Assembly: GCA_016720075.1 (NCBI GenBank)
Contig: JADJXW010000010.1
Coordinates: 1-64,000 of the forward strand
Source: Pseudomonadota bacterium
Lineage (GTDB): Bacteria; Pseudomonadota; Gammaproteobacteria; Steroidobacterales; Steroidobacteraceae
Reading direction: 5' to 3'
Length of the DNA: 64,000 nt
Positions 43,773-53,955 of this stretch are shown one piece after another (position 1 is the stretch's first letter; every line of letters begins with the position of its first letter). The translations under genes and the position numbers were made by a program. Below the pieces are notes generated by a model. That model did not search any database. It saw only the letters and a program-made list of their open reading frames with translations, and had not been told where the DNA came from.

Positions 43773-46013
43773 GTGAACACCACCAGAAGACTGTGGACGG
43801 GCCTAGCAGCCCTGCTCGTGATTTCCTTCGGCGTGCTGCTGTGGATGGGGCGTGAGCTCTACCAGCAGGCGCCGCCGATACCCGAACGGGTCGAGACGCA
43901 GTCTGGCGAGGTGATCTTCACCCGCGCCGACATCGAAACCGGCCGCGTCGTGTGGCAGAGCATCGGCGGCATGCAGCTGGGTTCCATCTGGGGCCACGGC
44001 GCGCTGGTGGCGCCGGACTGGAGTGCCGACTGGATGCATCGCGAGGGCGAGGCACTAGCCGACCACCTGGCCCGCCAGGCGGGCGCGGCGATCGCGCAAC
44101 TGTCCCCGGAAGAGCAGGAAGCCCTGCGCACGCGCGTACGGCGCGCCCAGCGGGCCAACACACTGGACCCAGCCAACGGCGTGCTGCGCGTATCCCAGGA
44201 TCGGGCCGCTGCCATCGCCGTGGTCAGTGCGCACTACGAAGGCGTGTTTGGCGACGATCCTGCCTTCCAGGCGCTGCGCGAAACCTATGCGATGCGCGAT
44301 GGCACTGTGGTCGATGCGCAGAAGCGCCGACAGCTGTCGGCGTTCGTGTTCTGGACGGCGTGGGCAGCTGTCACCGAACGCCCGGGCAGCACTGCCTCTT
44401 ACACCAGCAACTGGCCGTACGAGCCGGCGCTGGGCAACACACCCACCTCCTCCACCTTCATCTGGAGCGTCTTCAGCATCGTGTTCCTGCTTGCTGGCAT
44501 CGGACTGCTGGCCTGGCACTACGTTGCCTGGCATGTGAAGGAGCCGGAACTTGCCTGCCCCGTCTCCGACCCGCTCGAGAGCCTGAAACCCACGCCGTCG
44601 ATGAAGGCCACCCAGAAGTACTTCTGGGTGGTGATGGCGCTGTTCCTCGTGCAGATCGTGCTGGGCGCACTGACGGCGCACTACCAGGTGGAGCGCGAGT
44701 TCTACGGCGCGGACCTCTCGCAGTGGCTGCCGTACTCGGTCACGCGCAGCTGGCACACGCAGCTGGCGGTGCTGTGGATCGCCACCGCGTGGCTCGGCAC
44801 GGGGCTGTATATCGCGCCTGCCATCTCCGGACATGAACCGAGGTTCCAGCGGCTCGGCGTGAACGTGCTGTTCACCTGCCTTCTGGTCATCGTCGTGGGC
44901 GCATTCGCCGGGCAGTGGCTGGCCGTCACGCAGCGCCTGGGACTGGCCCACAACTTCTGGTTCGGTCACCAGGGCTGGGAGTACACCGACATCGGCCGCT
45001 TCTGGCAGTGGTTCCTGTTCATCGGCCTGATCATCTGGCTGGTGCTCGTGGGCCGGGCGCTGTGGCCTGCGCTGCGCCGCAAGGACGACATGGCCTCCAT
45101 CGTCACCCTGATGTTCATGTCCACCATCGCCATCGGCCTGCTGTACGGCGCAGGCCTCATGTGGAACGAGCACTCCCATATCGCCGTCGTGGAGTACTGG
45201 CGCTGGTGGGTGGTGCATCTGTGGGTGGAAGGGTTCTTCGAGGTGTTCGCGGTCGCCGTGATCAGCTTCCTGTTCGTGAAGCTGGGCCTGGTGCGGGCAC
45301 GAACCGCCACCATCAACGTGCTCTTCGCCACGGTGGTGTTCCTGGCCGGCGGCGTGCTCGGCACGTTCCACCATCTTTACTGGTCGGGCACACCCACTGC
45401 CGTGCTGGCGCTGGGCGCCAGCTTCTCCGCACTGGAAGTAGTGCCGCTCGCCCTCGTGGGCCTCGAGGCGCACGAAACCTGGAAGCACTGCGGGCACAGC
45501 GGCTGGATGCAGCGCTATCGCTGGCCCATCATGTTCTTCCTGGCGGTGTCGTTCTGGAACCTGGTGGGCGCGGGGCTGTTCGGGTTCCTCATCAATACGC
45601 CCATCGCGCTGTATTTCATGCAGGGCCTGAACCTCACGCCGCTGCATGGCCACACCGCATTGTTCGGCGTGTACGGCATGCTGGGCCTGGGCCTGATGCT
45701 GTTCTGCCTGCGCGGACTGCGTCCCGGCCAGGACTGGAACCCGTCGCTGCTGCGGGGATCCTTCTGGACGATGAACATCGGCCTTGCGCTGATGGCACTG
45801 CTCACGCTGCTGCCGCTGGGCGTGCTGCAGCTGCGCGCGGCGATCGAGCACGGCTACTGGTACGCGCGCTCGGCGGAGTTCATGAACCAGGGCGTCGTGC
45901 ACCTGCTGGTCTGGATGCGGGTGCCCGGTGACACGCTGTTCGCCGTCGGTGCCATCCTGCTCGGCGTGTTCGTGGCCCGGCTGTGGCTGACGAAGGGAAG
46001 CGGCAAGGCTTGA
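43773..46013 (+). CDS. norB: Quinol-dependent nitric oxide reductase (qNOR)
   Basis: 746 residues from GTG 43773; the ATG five bases upstream meets an immediate stop. An N-terminal TM and soluble domain of about 200 residues (ETGRVVWQSIGGMQLGSIWG, TASYTSNWPYEPALGNTPTS) marks the single-subunit quinol type. The heme-copper-like core has RSWHTQLAVLWIATAW, the non-heme iron histidines and glutamates in WWVVHLWVEGFFEVF and GTFHHLYWSGTP, and GLNLTPLHGHTALFGVYGML. It reduces NO to N2O at the membrane. With no other denitrification genes here, NO detoxification is the likely role. The gene order with SirB2 suggests an operon. Confidence 0.93.
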   Translation: MNTTRRLWTGLAALLVISFGVLLWMGRELYQQAPPIPERVETQSGEVIFTRADIETGRVVWQSIGGMQLGSIWGHGALVAPDWSADWMHREGEALADHLARQAGAAIAQLSPEEQEALRTRVRRAQRANTLDPANGVLRVSQDRAAAIAVVSAHYEGVFGDDPAFQALRETYAMRDGTVVDAQKRRQLSAFVFWTAWAAVTERPGSTASYTSNWPYEPALGNTPTSSTFIWSVFSIVFLLAGIGLLAWHYVAWHVKEPELACPVSDPLESLKPTPSMKATQKYFWVVMALFLVQIVLGALTAHYQVEREFYGADLSQWLPYSVTRSWHTQLAVLWIATAWLGTGLYIAPAISGHEPRFQRLGVNVLFTCLLVIVVGAFAGQWLAVTQRLGLAHNFWFGHQGWEYTDIGRFWQWFLFIGLIIWLVLVGRALWPALRRKDDMASIVTLMFMSTIAIGLLYGAGLMWNEHSHIAVVEYWRWWVVHLWVEGFFEVFAVAVISFLFVKLGLVRARTATINVLFATVVFLAGGVLGTFHHLYWSGTPTAVLALGASFSALEVVPLALVGLEAHETWKHCGHSGWMQRYRWPIMFFLAVSFWNLVGAGLFGFLINTPIALYFMQGLNLTPLHGHTALFGVYGMLGLGLMLFCLRGLRPGQDWNPSLLRGSFWTMNIGLALMALLTLLPLGVLQLRAAIEHGYWYARSAEFMNQGVVHLLVWMRVPGDTLFAVGAILLGVFVARLWLTKGSGKA

Positions 46014-46411
46014 TCGAGTTCTATACGGAAGTGCGGCTGGTGCATGTCTCCAGCGTCATCGCCTCGGGCAGCCTGTTCGCGCTGCGCGGGGCGCTGACGC
46101 TCGCGGGGTCGTCCCTGCCGCAGCATCCGGCAGTGCGTTACCTGTCGTACACCATCGACACGGTGCTGCTGACCGCGGCGCTGATGCTGCTGTCGATGCT
46201 GCACCTGAACCCCCTTGCCACGCCCTGGCTCGCCACCAAACTGGTGTTGCTGCTGGCCTACATCGTATTGGGCAGTTTCGCGCTGAAGCGCGCGCGCACG
46301 CGCAATGGCCGCGCCGCGTGCTGGGTGATGGCAATGATCGTGCTGCTTTCGATGGTGGCCATCGCGCGGGCGAAGGATCCGCTGGCGCTTCTGCGCATGG
46401 TGGTCAACTGA
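46010..46411 (+). CDS. SirB2-family membrane protein
   Basis: About 133 residues from TTG 46010, the position where the family opening IEFYTEVRLVHVSSVIASG begins. GTG 45983 would add nine residues inside the qNOR gene. Four hydrophobic segments are visible (including SYTIDTVLLTAALMLLSMLH and LATKLVLLLAYIVLGSFALK). SirB2 proteins are small inner-membrane proteins of unclear function. The overlap with the qNOR end implies translational coupling and possibly a role in NO reduction or quinone access. Confidence 0.8.
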   Translation: MIEFYTEVRLVHVSSVIASGSLFALRGALTLAGSSLPQHPAVRYLSYTIDTVLLTAALMLLSMLHLNPLATPWLATKLVLLLAYIVLGSFALKRARTRNGRAACWVMAMIVLLSMVAIARAKDPLALLRMVVN

Positions 46412-46496
46412 GTGCAGCGCGGCAGGCGTCGCCAAGCCGCTGAGCAGGTCGAGGTCTGGCACACGACTTTTGCCACGAGGGATATCCTTCCTCGGG

Positions 46497-47147
46497 TCAG
46501 GGGGCCTGGAGGGCTCCCCTTGCGAATCTGAGCAATGAGTCGGAGAGAAGTGACTGGCGCGTGCGGGACATCACGCCCTCGTCCGGAAACAACCCGAGCC
46601 TGTCCAGCCGCGGCTGGAGCATCTCGGTCGCGCCGCTGAGCAATCGCAGCCGCGTTACCAGCTCGCCGTGCGACAGATGTGGCAGCAGGGGCAGCAGATG
46701 GATAGCCACCGCTTCCACGCTCGCGTTGATCTGCGCCACCGTCCGCGCACGCAGTGCGGACTGCTCCATCGCGTTGAGGCACTCGCGCACCACCATCCGC
46801 GCCGGTGCTGCAGTCCATCTGGCCTGAACCAGCCAGATGGGGTCCACGTAGGCGCTGATCAGACTGTCCAGGCGGTCCTTGCGTTTCTCGACCTGCCGGG
46901 CCCTGTCCAGCATCGCGGAACGCGATGCATGGATGCGGGCCGCATTGATGGAAAGCAGCTCGGCCAGCAGACCCTGGACCCCGCCGAAGTGATAGGAAAC
47001 CAGCGCCACATTGGCGTCGGCCTCTTTGGCGATATTCCGCACGCGCAAGCCAGCGGAACCCACTCGCAGGATCAGCGTTTCCGCAGCGGCAAGCAGGCGC
47101 TCCGATGTCGCGCCGGAGGCATTGATGGTCCGGATATCCGCGGACAT
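46497..47147 (-). CDS. TetR-family transcriptional regulator
   Basis: 216 residues from ATG 47147; longer starts extend over the operator. The HTH is LLAAAETLILRVGSAGLRVR, then NIAKEADANVALVSYHFGGV with the usual YHF recognition-helix end. The C-terminal domain has SLISAYVDPIWLVQARWTAA and a basic tail. It is divergent from the PQQ dehydrogenase gene, and a perfect 18-bp palindrome sits between them. It presumably represses both. Confidence 0.9.
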   Translation of the reverse strand: MSADIRTINASGATSERLLAAAETLILRVGSAGLRVRNIAKEADANVALVSYHFGGVQGLLAELLSINAARIHASRSAMLDRARQVEKRKDRLDSLISAYVDPIWLVQARWTAAPARMVVRECLNAMEQSALRARTVAQINASVEAVAIHLLPLLPHLSHGELVTRLRLLSGATEMLQPRLDRLGLFPDEGVMSRTRQSLLSDSLLRFARGALQAP

Positions 47148-47199
47148 GTTCGCCTGTGCCAACTCGGGGCAGTTTGTGGTGGTCGTGACTTTCGATACT

Positions 47200-47217
47200 A
47201 TTAAACATCTGTTTAAT
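47200..47217. promoter_or_regulatory. TetR operator palindrome
   Basis: ATTAAACATCTGTTTAAT is a perfect 8-2-8 palindrome in the 104-bp gap between the TetR gene and the PQQ dehydrogenase start (47252). Its AT-rich composition contrasts with the background. The dyad size and place fit a TetR-family dimer site. Confidence 0.65.
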
Positions 47218-47251
47218 GTGTCAATGTAGGCGGACAGAGAAAGCAGGAACC

Positions 47252-49120
47252 ATGATCGACCAGAAAGCACCGGAACCCGGCAGTGCGCACGTCACCCGAA
47301 CTCGTCGGATGGCCGTTCTGTTTGGCTTGTATGGATTGCTTGCCGTGCTGCCCGCACTCGCCCAGCAGGCTCCCCAGGCCACCGGTGGCAACCAGTGGAT
47401 GAACTTCAACAACCAGCTCGACGGCCAGCGCTATTCACCGTTGACGCAGATCACTCCGCAGAACGCCGCACGACTGAGGGAAGTGTGCCGCCTGACCATC
47501 GATGGCCCCACCGCCTTTTCGGCGGGACTGCTGGTCTTCGATGGCGTGATCTACACCAACACGGCCCGCCAGACCGTGGCCGTGGATGCGCGCACCTGCC
47601 AGCTGCGCTGGCGGCACACCCACGTGCCCGAGGACGACGAACTGCGTCATTCCAGTCGCGGGCCGGCGGTGCTGAATGGGCGCGTGTTCCGGGGCACCGG
47701 TGACGGACGCCTGATCGCGCTTGATGCGGCCACCGGCAAGCTGCTGTGGTCCAACGCCATCGGCGTGCCGCGCCTGTCGGAATTCGCCTCGGCGGCGCCG
47801 CTGGCCTGGCAGGGCATGGTGTTCATGGGCATCGGCGGCGGTGATGCCGGCGTGCGGGGTCGGGTCATGGCCTATGACGCGGTCACCGGCCGCGAGCTGT
47901 GGCGATTCCACACGATTCCTATGGGCAGCGAGCAGGGCGCCGAAACCTGGCAGCGTCCGGAATCTGCAAAGACCGGCGGCGGCGGAATCTGGGGCGCGAT
48001 GACGCTCGATGCCGCGACGGGCGAGTTGTTCGTGCCCGTGGGCAATCCCTGGCCGGATATCGACGCTGCATACAGGCCCGGGGCGAACCTGTTCACGAAC
48101 TCCCTGGTGGTGCTGGATGCCCAGACCGGCGCCCTGAAGTGGTGGTACCAGGCGGTGCCTGCAGACACCCACGACTTCGACCTGGCGGCGGCGCCGGTGC
48201 TGTATCGAAACCCGCAGATCCGTGACATCACCGCGTTCGTCGGCAAGGACGGCTATCTCACCGCACTGGATCGCGACACCCGCAAGCCGCTGTTCCGCAC
48301 GCCGTTGATGCCCATGCTGAACGAAGGCGTGCCAGCAACCCCCGAAGGCACCCGCATCTGCCCTGGTTTTGCGGGCGGCACGGCCTGGAACGGGCCGGCG
48401 CTGGACCGCATGAACAACACGCTGCTGGTTGGAACGCGCCAGGGCGGTTGCATGACGTTGCGGCCCGCCCCCACCGTCTATGCCCCGCCGCGCGTGGACT
48501 ACGGTGGCACGGTCACGCCGGATCCCACTGATATTCCCACCGGCACCGTCACCGCAGTCGACGCGGGAACCGGCGCGATCCGCTGGGCGCATCGCACCGA
48601 CGAGCCAGTCGTTGCGGCCATCACGCCCACGGCCGGCGGCGTGACATTCGCCGGTGATCAGGGCGGCAGGTTCATGGTGCTCGACAGCCGGACCGGATCG
48701 CTGCTGCACGCGATCGATACACGCGGCGCCATGGTTGGCGGGCTGGTGACGTATGAGATCGCCGGCACGCAGTACGGGGCGATGGCATCCGGCAATGTGT
48801 CCCGGGTCGCAACCCGGGTCACCGGCCTGCCGTCGATCGTGATCATGGCGCTCGAAGGGCAGGCCCGGTCACCGCCCATCGCGGCCGCGCGGGGGCGGGG
48901 CCTCTACGCGCAGATCTGCGCCGCCTGCCACGGTGCGGACGGCAATCTGGTCGCGGACAAGAAGCTCTCGACGTTGCACGAGCGACACGATCTGGCGTCG
49001 ACCATCGCCTATCTCAGGAACCCCAAGCCGCCGATGCCAAAGCTGTTTCCGGACATCCTTTCGGAACAGGACCTGCGGGACATCGGTGAGTATCTGTTCA
49101 GCAACCTTCAGGAGAAATGA
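47252..49120 (+). CDS. PQQ-dependent dehydrogenase with C-terminal cytochrome c
   Basis: 622 residues from ATG 47252, just after an AGCAGG site. The export signal is RRMAVLFGLYGLLAVLPALA. A quinoprotein propeller (MNFNNQLDGQRYSPLTQITP, IALDAATGKLLW, ADTHDFDLAAAPVLY) is followed by a cytochrome c with CAACHG. The vicinal Cys pair of classical ADHs is replaced (DELRHSSRGPAV), as is the WDYD motif (HDFD), so its substrate or kinetics may differ from the 23176 enzyme. It overlaps the VOC gene. Confidence 0.85.
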   Translation: MIDQKAPEPGSAHVTRTRRMAVLFGLYGLLAVLPALAQQAPQATGGNQWMNFNNQLDGQRYSPLTQITPQNAARLREVCRLTIDGPTAFSAGLLVFDGVIYTNTARQTVAVDARTCQLRWRHTHVPEDDELRHSSRGPAVLNGRVFRGTGDGRLIALDAATGKLLWSNAIGVPRLSEFASAAPLAWQGMVFMGIGGGDAGVRGRVMAYDAVTGRELWRFHTIPMGSEQGAETWQRPESAKTGGGGIWGAMTLDAATGELFVPVGNPWPDIDAAYRPGANLFTNSLVVLDAQTGALKWWYQAVPADTHDFDLAAAPVLYRNPQIRDITAFVGKDGYLTALDRDTRKPLFRTPLMPMLNEGVPATPEGTRICPGFAGGTAWNGPALDRMNNTLLVGTRQGGCMTLRPAPTVYAPPRVDYGGTVTPDPTDIPTGTVTAVDAGTGAIRWAHRTDEPVVAAITPTAGGVTFAGDQGGRFMVLDSRTGSLLHAIDTRGAMVGGLVTYEIAGTQYGAMASGNVSRVATRVTGLPSIVIMALEGQARSPPIAAARGRGLYAQICAACHGADGNLVADKKLSTLHERHDLASTIAYLRNPKPPMPKLFPDILSEQDLRDIGEYLFSNLQEK

Positions 49121-50034
49121 CCATGCATGGCGCCATCGGAACCCTGGCCATCGTGTCACTCGCCCTCGGCGGCACTGCGCAAGTCGCCATCGCGGCAACC
49201 CCTCAGTCCATCTCCCGACCGGAGGAATCCGGACAGCCGCTGGCGCTGCCGCTGCGACTGACTTCGCTGATCAACCACACCGGAATTTCCGTGCCTGACG
49301 TCACCGCCTCGGCGCTGTTCTACAGCCGGCTCTTCGGCGGCGACAAGGTGGGCGGTGAACTGGTGCCGATGCCCAATGGGCAGGCGCCGTCCACGCGCTA
49401 CTTTCTCTTCGTGGACGACGCGAACGTCGCCATCGGCCTGCTGGGTACGCTGGGCTCTGCGGGTCAGACGAAGCCACTGATCGACCACATCGCGGTTACC
49501 GCTGTCGAACACGATTCAAAGGCATGGCGCGCGCGTCTCCAGTCCGAGAAGCTGCAGTACATTGCATCGGAGGTATTCCTGGACAACGACGGCATTCCGA
49601 TCCAGGTTGCTGGTGGCGCGGGCGGCGAACCGCTGACGGCAGCCGGCGCAACGCCTGCGAAATTGCCGATACTCTATGACGGCAAGCCGATGACCCGCTG
49701 CCTTGGGTTCGATCACATCATGCTGCGTGTGGCGGATGTGGAAGCCAAGGTGGCCTTCTGGCGCAGGTTGTTCGGGACCGACGCGGTCGAACGTCGTGAT
49801 GGCGTCGTATGGCTGAGCGATGGCAAGCGCAGACTGGGCTTCAGGCCCCTGGCGAAAGGCGAGCAGCCAGGGTACGACTACCAGGCATTTCGGATCGAGA
49901 AAATGGATCGTACCGAGCTGGTGACGGGACTTCGCACGCTGGGGGCGACAATCCAATCGCCCCAGCCTCACGACACCCCCGGCTCCGTGCGCTTCACGGG
50001 CCCGGATGGCATCCGGACCGTGTTGGTCCAATAG
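49117..50034 (+). CDS. Secreted VOC (glyoxalase/dioxygenase-fold) protein with two domains
   Basis: 305 residues, ATG 49117 overlapping the quinoprotein stop (ATGA); ATG 49123 is also possible. The signal is AIGTLAIVSLALGGTAQVAI. Two VOC modules are visible, LINHTGISVPDVTASALFYS and LGFDHIMLRVADVEAKVAFW, each opening with the beta-1 His (NH/DH). A periplasmic VOC protein coupled to a PQQ dehydrogenase is unusual. It may handle the aldehyde or catecholic product, or bind the substrate. Confidence 0.8.
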   Translation: MTMHGAIGTLAIVSLALGGTAQVAIAATPQSISRPEESGQPLALPLRLTSLINHTGISVPDVTASALFYSRLFGGDKVGGELVPMPNGQAPSTRYFLFVDDANVAIGLLGTLGSAGQTKPLIDHIAVTAVEHDSKAWRARLQSEKLQYIASEVFLDNDGIPIQVAGGAGGEPLTAAGATPAKLPILYDGKPMTRCLGFDHIMLRVADVEAKVAFWRRLFGTDAVERRDGVVWLSDGKRRLGFRPLAKGEQPGYDYQAFRIEKMDRTELVTGLRTLGATIQSPQPHDTPGSVRFTGPDGIRTVLVQ

Positions 50035-50184
50035 CCACTACGACTGCCGGAGTATTTTCCCTGCCCTGCACCACGCGGGTACGGCTCTTCACTTGTCCCG
50101 AAATCAAGCCTTCAATGCGAGTCCGCCGAATCCCCAGCTCCATTTGAGCCGGGGTTCGAGCTAACGCACGCGATCGTGCATCGA

Positions 50185-50214
50185 ACCCGGAGCGGTGGGG
50201 GTGCCGCTCCGGGT
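50185..50214. terminator. Hairpin after the TonB receptor gene
   Basis: ACCCGGAGCGG and CCGCTCCGGGT form a perfect 11-bp GC-rich stem with an 8-base loop, eight bases beyond the receptor stop (50223, minus strand). There is no clear T-tract, so it may be a transcript-stabilising hairpin or a weak bidirectional terminator for the convergent VOC gene. Confidence 0.6.
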
Positions 50215-50222
50215 CCGCCAGG

Positions 50223-52563
50223 TCAGAACTTCTTCTGCACCTGGATCGCGAACTCACGCGGCGGCGCGAGCAGTCCGTACTGCGCGCCCGAGCTGCTGAG
50301 CAGGTCGAAGTTCGACACGAAGTACGACTTGTTGAACACGTTGCTGCCGATGGCCGCGACTTCCCAGTCGCCCTCGGCGGTCTTGTAGGTCAGCCGGGCA
50401 TTGCCCAGGCGACGACCCGCAACGCGATTCGAGCCGGTGAACTGCGCGTTCGTGTTGAAGCCACCCTGGAACGAGAAGTCGAAGCGCGGCGTCAGCGTCG
50501 CGCCATTGGCCAGCACGCCCTCGTACTGCGCGCCGATGCTCCACTTCAGCTTGATCGTGCCCGGCGCCTCCTGGCCTACGGTCAGTCCCGTGCTGCCCTG
50601 CAGCCGCGTGTACTTGAAGCTCAGGTCGCTGAACGAGGCATCCAGTCGCAGCTTCTCGGTCGGCTGCGCCTCGATCTCGATCTCGTAGCCCTTGATGTCG
50701 GCGTCGCCGGCATTGAAGGTGGCCGCGCAGGGCGCCACGGGCGTGAGCGAGGGGCAGGTCAGCAGCGTGAGCTGGATGTCCTTGTACTTGTTGATGAACC
50801 CCGCAACGTTCACGCGCAGGCGGTTGTCGAGGAAGTCCGTCTTCGCGCCCAGCTCGTAGGCCGTGAGCTTTTCCTTGTCGAACGGCACGACCTGGCCCGG
50901 GCCGAACGGACGGGCATTGGTGCCGCCACCCTTGAACGCGGTGGAGACGCTGGCATACGTCATGAGCGCATCGCTCCAGCGATAGTCCACGTTCAGGCGG
51001 TAGTCGAGCTTCGAGCCCGAGTAGCGGCCCGGATTGCCGTTCAGGCTGTCGAGGCCCAGCACCAGCGAGCCACCCACGGGCAGGCGGCTGTAGTTGTAGA
51101 CCTTCTTCTCGTGCGTGTAGCGCAGGCCCGCATTGATGTTCAGCGCATCGGTGGCGTGCACCGTGGCGTTGGCGAAGCCCGCATAGCTCTTCGCATCCAC
51201 CGGATCATTGCCGTAGAACTCGAAGCCCGGCACCGCGTAGGGCAGGAACTGGTGCGTGGCGTAGGTGGTGGTCTGCTTGAAGTAGTAGCCACCGATCGTG
51301 TAGTCGAGCACGTCGCCTGCGGCGCCGTTCAGCCGCAGCTCCTGGCTGAAGCTCTCGTTGAACAGGTGCTCCGCGCCCAGGGATCCTGAGATCGGCGACA
51401 CATCATTGTCCTCGCTCCAGCGGCTGTCGAACTCGCGGTAGGCGGTGATCGACTTCAGCGCCAGGTTCTCGCCGAGCTTCCAGTCCGCCGTGCCATTCAC
51501 GCCCCAGAGCGTGGTGTGCGTGTTCGGCGAGTAGCTCAGCGTCGAGCCGGCCAGCGGGTTCGGCGGGCCGAAGGCGTTCTGCGGCCGGATGGCCGTGAAC
51601 GTCGCGTAGCTGATGCGGCGGTTCGGCGGCAGGAACGCCGTCGTGTAGGGCACCGTCACGTTGCCGAACGTCGTGGCCGAGGCCAGCGCGCCGCCCGCGG
51701 CGCCGTTCACGTTCTGCAGCACGATGGCCGCACTCTGCGAGTCATCCGCCGTGATGTCGGCCGAGAGGTTGAACTCGAAGGTCTCGCCCCCCAGGAAGCG
51801 CAGCGCGCCACGCGCTGCGATGTAGTTCTTGCCGCCTTCTTCGCCCGCGATGCAGTCGCCCTGCGGCGAATTGCTGGGCACGCCCGAGCTCGGGAACTGG
51901 CAACCATAGTCGATCAGCGTCACGTAGCCGTCCTGGCGCTTGGCCACCGCCGACAGGCGCGCGAACACCGAGCCATCGACGAGAGAGAAATCACCCACCG
52001 CGCGGGCATCGATCAGGTTGCGCGAACCATACGAGGCGCGCACGGAACCCGTGCCATCGCCCTGCGGCTTGCGCGAGTACAGCTTCACCGAGCCGCCTTC
52101 GCTGTTGCGGCCACCCAGCACGCCCTGCGGGCCGCGGGCGATCTCCACGCGATCAAGATCGAGCAAGTCGAAGTTCGAACCCGTGAGGCTCGAGTAGTAC
52201 ACATCGTCGATGTAGATGCCGACGCCCGGCTCGAAGGCGGGGTTGAAGTCGGCCTGGCCCACGCCGCGGATGCGGGCGGACATGCCAGGACCGAAGGCGC
52301 CACCGGTCTCGAGCAGCAGCACGTTCGGCGCCTGCGCGGCGACGGCGGCAAGGCTGGTCTGGTTGCGGGCTTCAAGCAGTGCCGCATCGACGGCCGTGAT
52401 CGCAATCGGCGTGTCCTGCAGCCGCTGTTCGCGGAACTGCGCCGTGACCACCACTTCCTCGAGACTATTCGCGTCGACAGCGTCCGCGGCTCCAGGCGGG
52501 CGCGGCCACACCTGCCATTGCGGCCGCCACGGAAGCGGCTACAGAAATCCTGATCGTGCGCAT
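50223..52563 (-). CDS. TonB-dependent receptor, frameshifted after the signal peptide
   Basis: About 779 residues. ATG 52563 encodes a good signal peptide (RTIRISVAASVAAAMAGVAA, then PAWS), but that frame stops early. The mature protein continues one frame over from about 52500: ANSLEEVVVTAQFREQRLQD is the TonB-box/plug start. The plug has ARIRGVGQADFNPAFEPGVG and RGPQGVLGGRNSEGGSVKLY; the barrel ends with EFAIQVQKKF. The family resembles the FecA/IroN-like receptors common in aromatic- and terpenoid-degrading bacteria. A palindrome like those before the SMP-30 operon lies upstream, pointing to shared regulation. Confidence 0.87.
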
Positions 52564-52636
52564 GAACTGTGACTCCCCTGTTTCAACACGAAGTGATCGT
52601 CGAAAAAACGGTTTCGGGGCAATCCCATAACGTCGT

Positions 52637-52657
52637 TAGACTAATGACGTTAGTCTA
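52637..52657. promoter_or_regulatory. Operator palindrome upstream of the TonB receptor
   Basis: Arms TAGACTAA and TTAGTCTA flank a five-base centre (TGACG). The core CTAATGACGTTAG (52641-52653) matches the pattern CTAAYNNNRTTAG found twice before the SMP-30 operon (59375-59387 and 59404-59416). It lies 74 bp upstream of the receptor start. Confidence 0.6.
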
Positions 52658-52722
52658 GCAGCCACACCCGGTTCAATCAAAGTCCACCGCGCCGCTCTGG
52701 CGTCGCAGCAGGCCCTATCCAG

Positions 52723-53951
52723 TCATGTGACCAGCGACCTGAGGTCGATGGCTGTCGAGGCAAGAGTTTCCGCGTCTGCGACGACACCCTTCATCACCAG
52801 GTGCTTGCCCTGAATGAAGTCGCGACCCGCGTTTACGCAGTCCAGGGCCAGGACGCGGCCCTGCAATGTGTAGATGATGGAGAAGGCACCCGACTTCGGC
52901 TCTCCGCGCACCACAGTCGAGTCGAAGCCATGCAGGAGGCCGGCGGTCTGCAGCTGGCAATCGAACTGCTGCGACCAGAACCAGGGGATGGCGTCATACC
53001 TCGCCGTCTCGCCAGTCAGTATCCTGGATACCATTGCGGCCTGGTCCGTTGCGTTCTGGACGGACTCGAGGCGCACCACCCCCGCATTCGAGAATCGGTT
53101 GGGGTGCAGCACGCAATCCCCAATGGCGAAGACGTCGGGAAGGGTGGTGCGACACTGGGCGTCCACATCCACGCCGTTGGTTACCTTCGCACCCGCCGCC
53201 GCCAGAACCTCCACATTCGGAAGCATCCCGATGCCGACGATCGCTACCTGTGCCTCGAACCACCGCCCGTCTGCGAGCCAAACTCCTGACAGGCGCCCCG
53301 CACGGGACTCGATGCCGTCGACTGCGGCGTTGAGCACCAGCTCCACTCCCGCGCCGCGTGCAGCCCCTGCATATACGAAGACAGCTCCGGCCCGGTGACA
53401 CGCGCCAGCACCCGAGGATGCGATTCCACCACGGTAACCTGCTTTCCAAGGCTCTTCAGGGTCGCCGCGCACTCCAGGCCAACGTACCCTGCGCCAATCA
53501 CAACAACTTTGCTGGCCCGTTCGAGATCAACCCTGAGTGCATCGACATCCGCCCGGCTCCGGATCGAATGTATTCCCGCCACCTCACCGCCGGGACAGTC
53601 CAGGCGCCGGGCGCGCCCGCCCGTGGCCCAAACCAGCGATCCGTATCCCAGCCGATTCCCATCTTCGAGGTAGAGTTCGTGCTGCGCAGCAGCCAGCGAT
53701 ATCGCCTGCATTCCGGTCAGCAGATCGATCGCCTGGGCCTGCCAGACCGCCGGAGCCCGGAGTTGAATCTCTTCGAGTGTCCGTGCCCCTGAAAGGAAAT
53801 CCTTCGACAGGGGTGGACGACCGTAGGGAAGGGACAATTCGTCGCTTACCACCCCTATGCTGCCTGCAAACGGGCGTTGGCGAAGATTCAGCGCGAGGCT
53901 GGCCCCTCCATGGCCGGCGCCGACAATCAGGATGTCGTAGTGGCTACGCAT
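52723..53951 (-). CDS. FAD-dependent ferredoxin reductase-type oxidoreductase, frameshifted
   Basis: About 410 residues when joined. The FAD motif ILIVGAGHGGASLALNLRQ is at the N terminus, PYGRPPLSKDFLSG follows, and the NAD motif VVVIGAGYVGLECAATLKSL lies in the middle. The frame breaks near 53360 (SSYMQGLHAA, one base missing, then GVELVLNAAVDGIESRAG). The second half has the FAD-closing VFAIGDCVLHPNRFS. This is the reductase of three-component Rieske or P450 systems. It starts four bases after the Rieske oxygenase stop and should supply its electrons; no ferredoxin gene lies next to it. Confidence 0.85.
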
Positions 53952-53955
53952 GCAC

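Noticed and set aside
44055..45902. A 615-codon minus-strand open frame.
   Set aside because: It is a Gln/His/Glu-rich shadow of the qNOR gene; the opposite strand has all nitric oxide reductase motifs.
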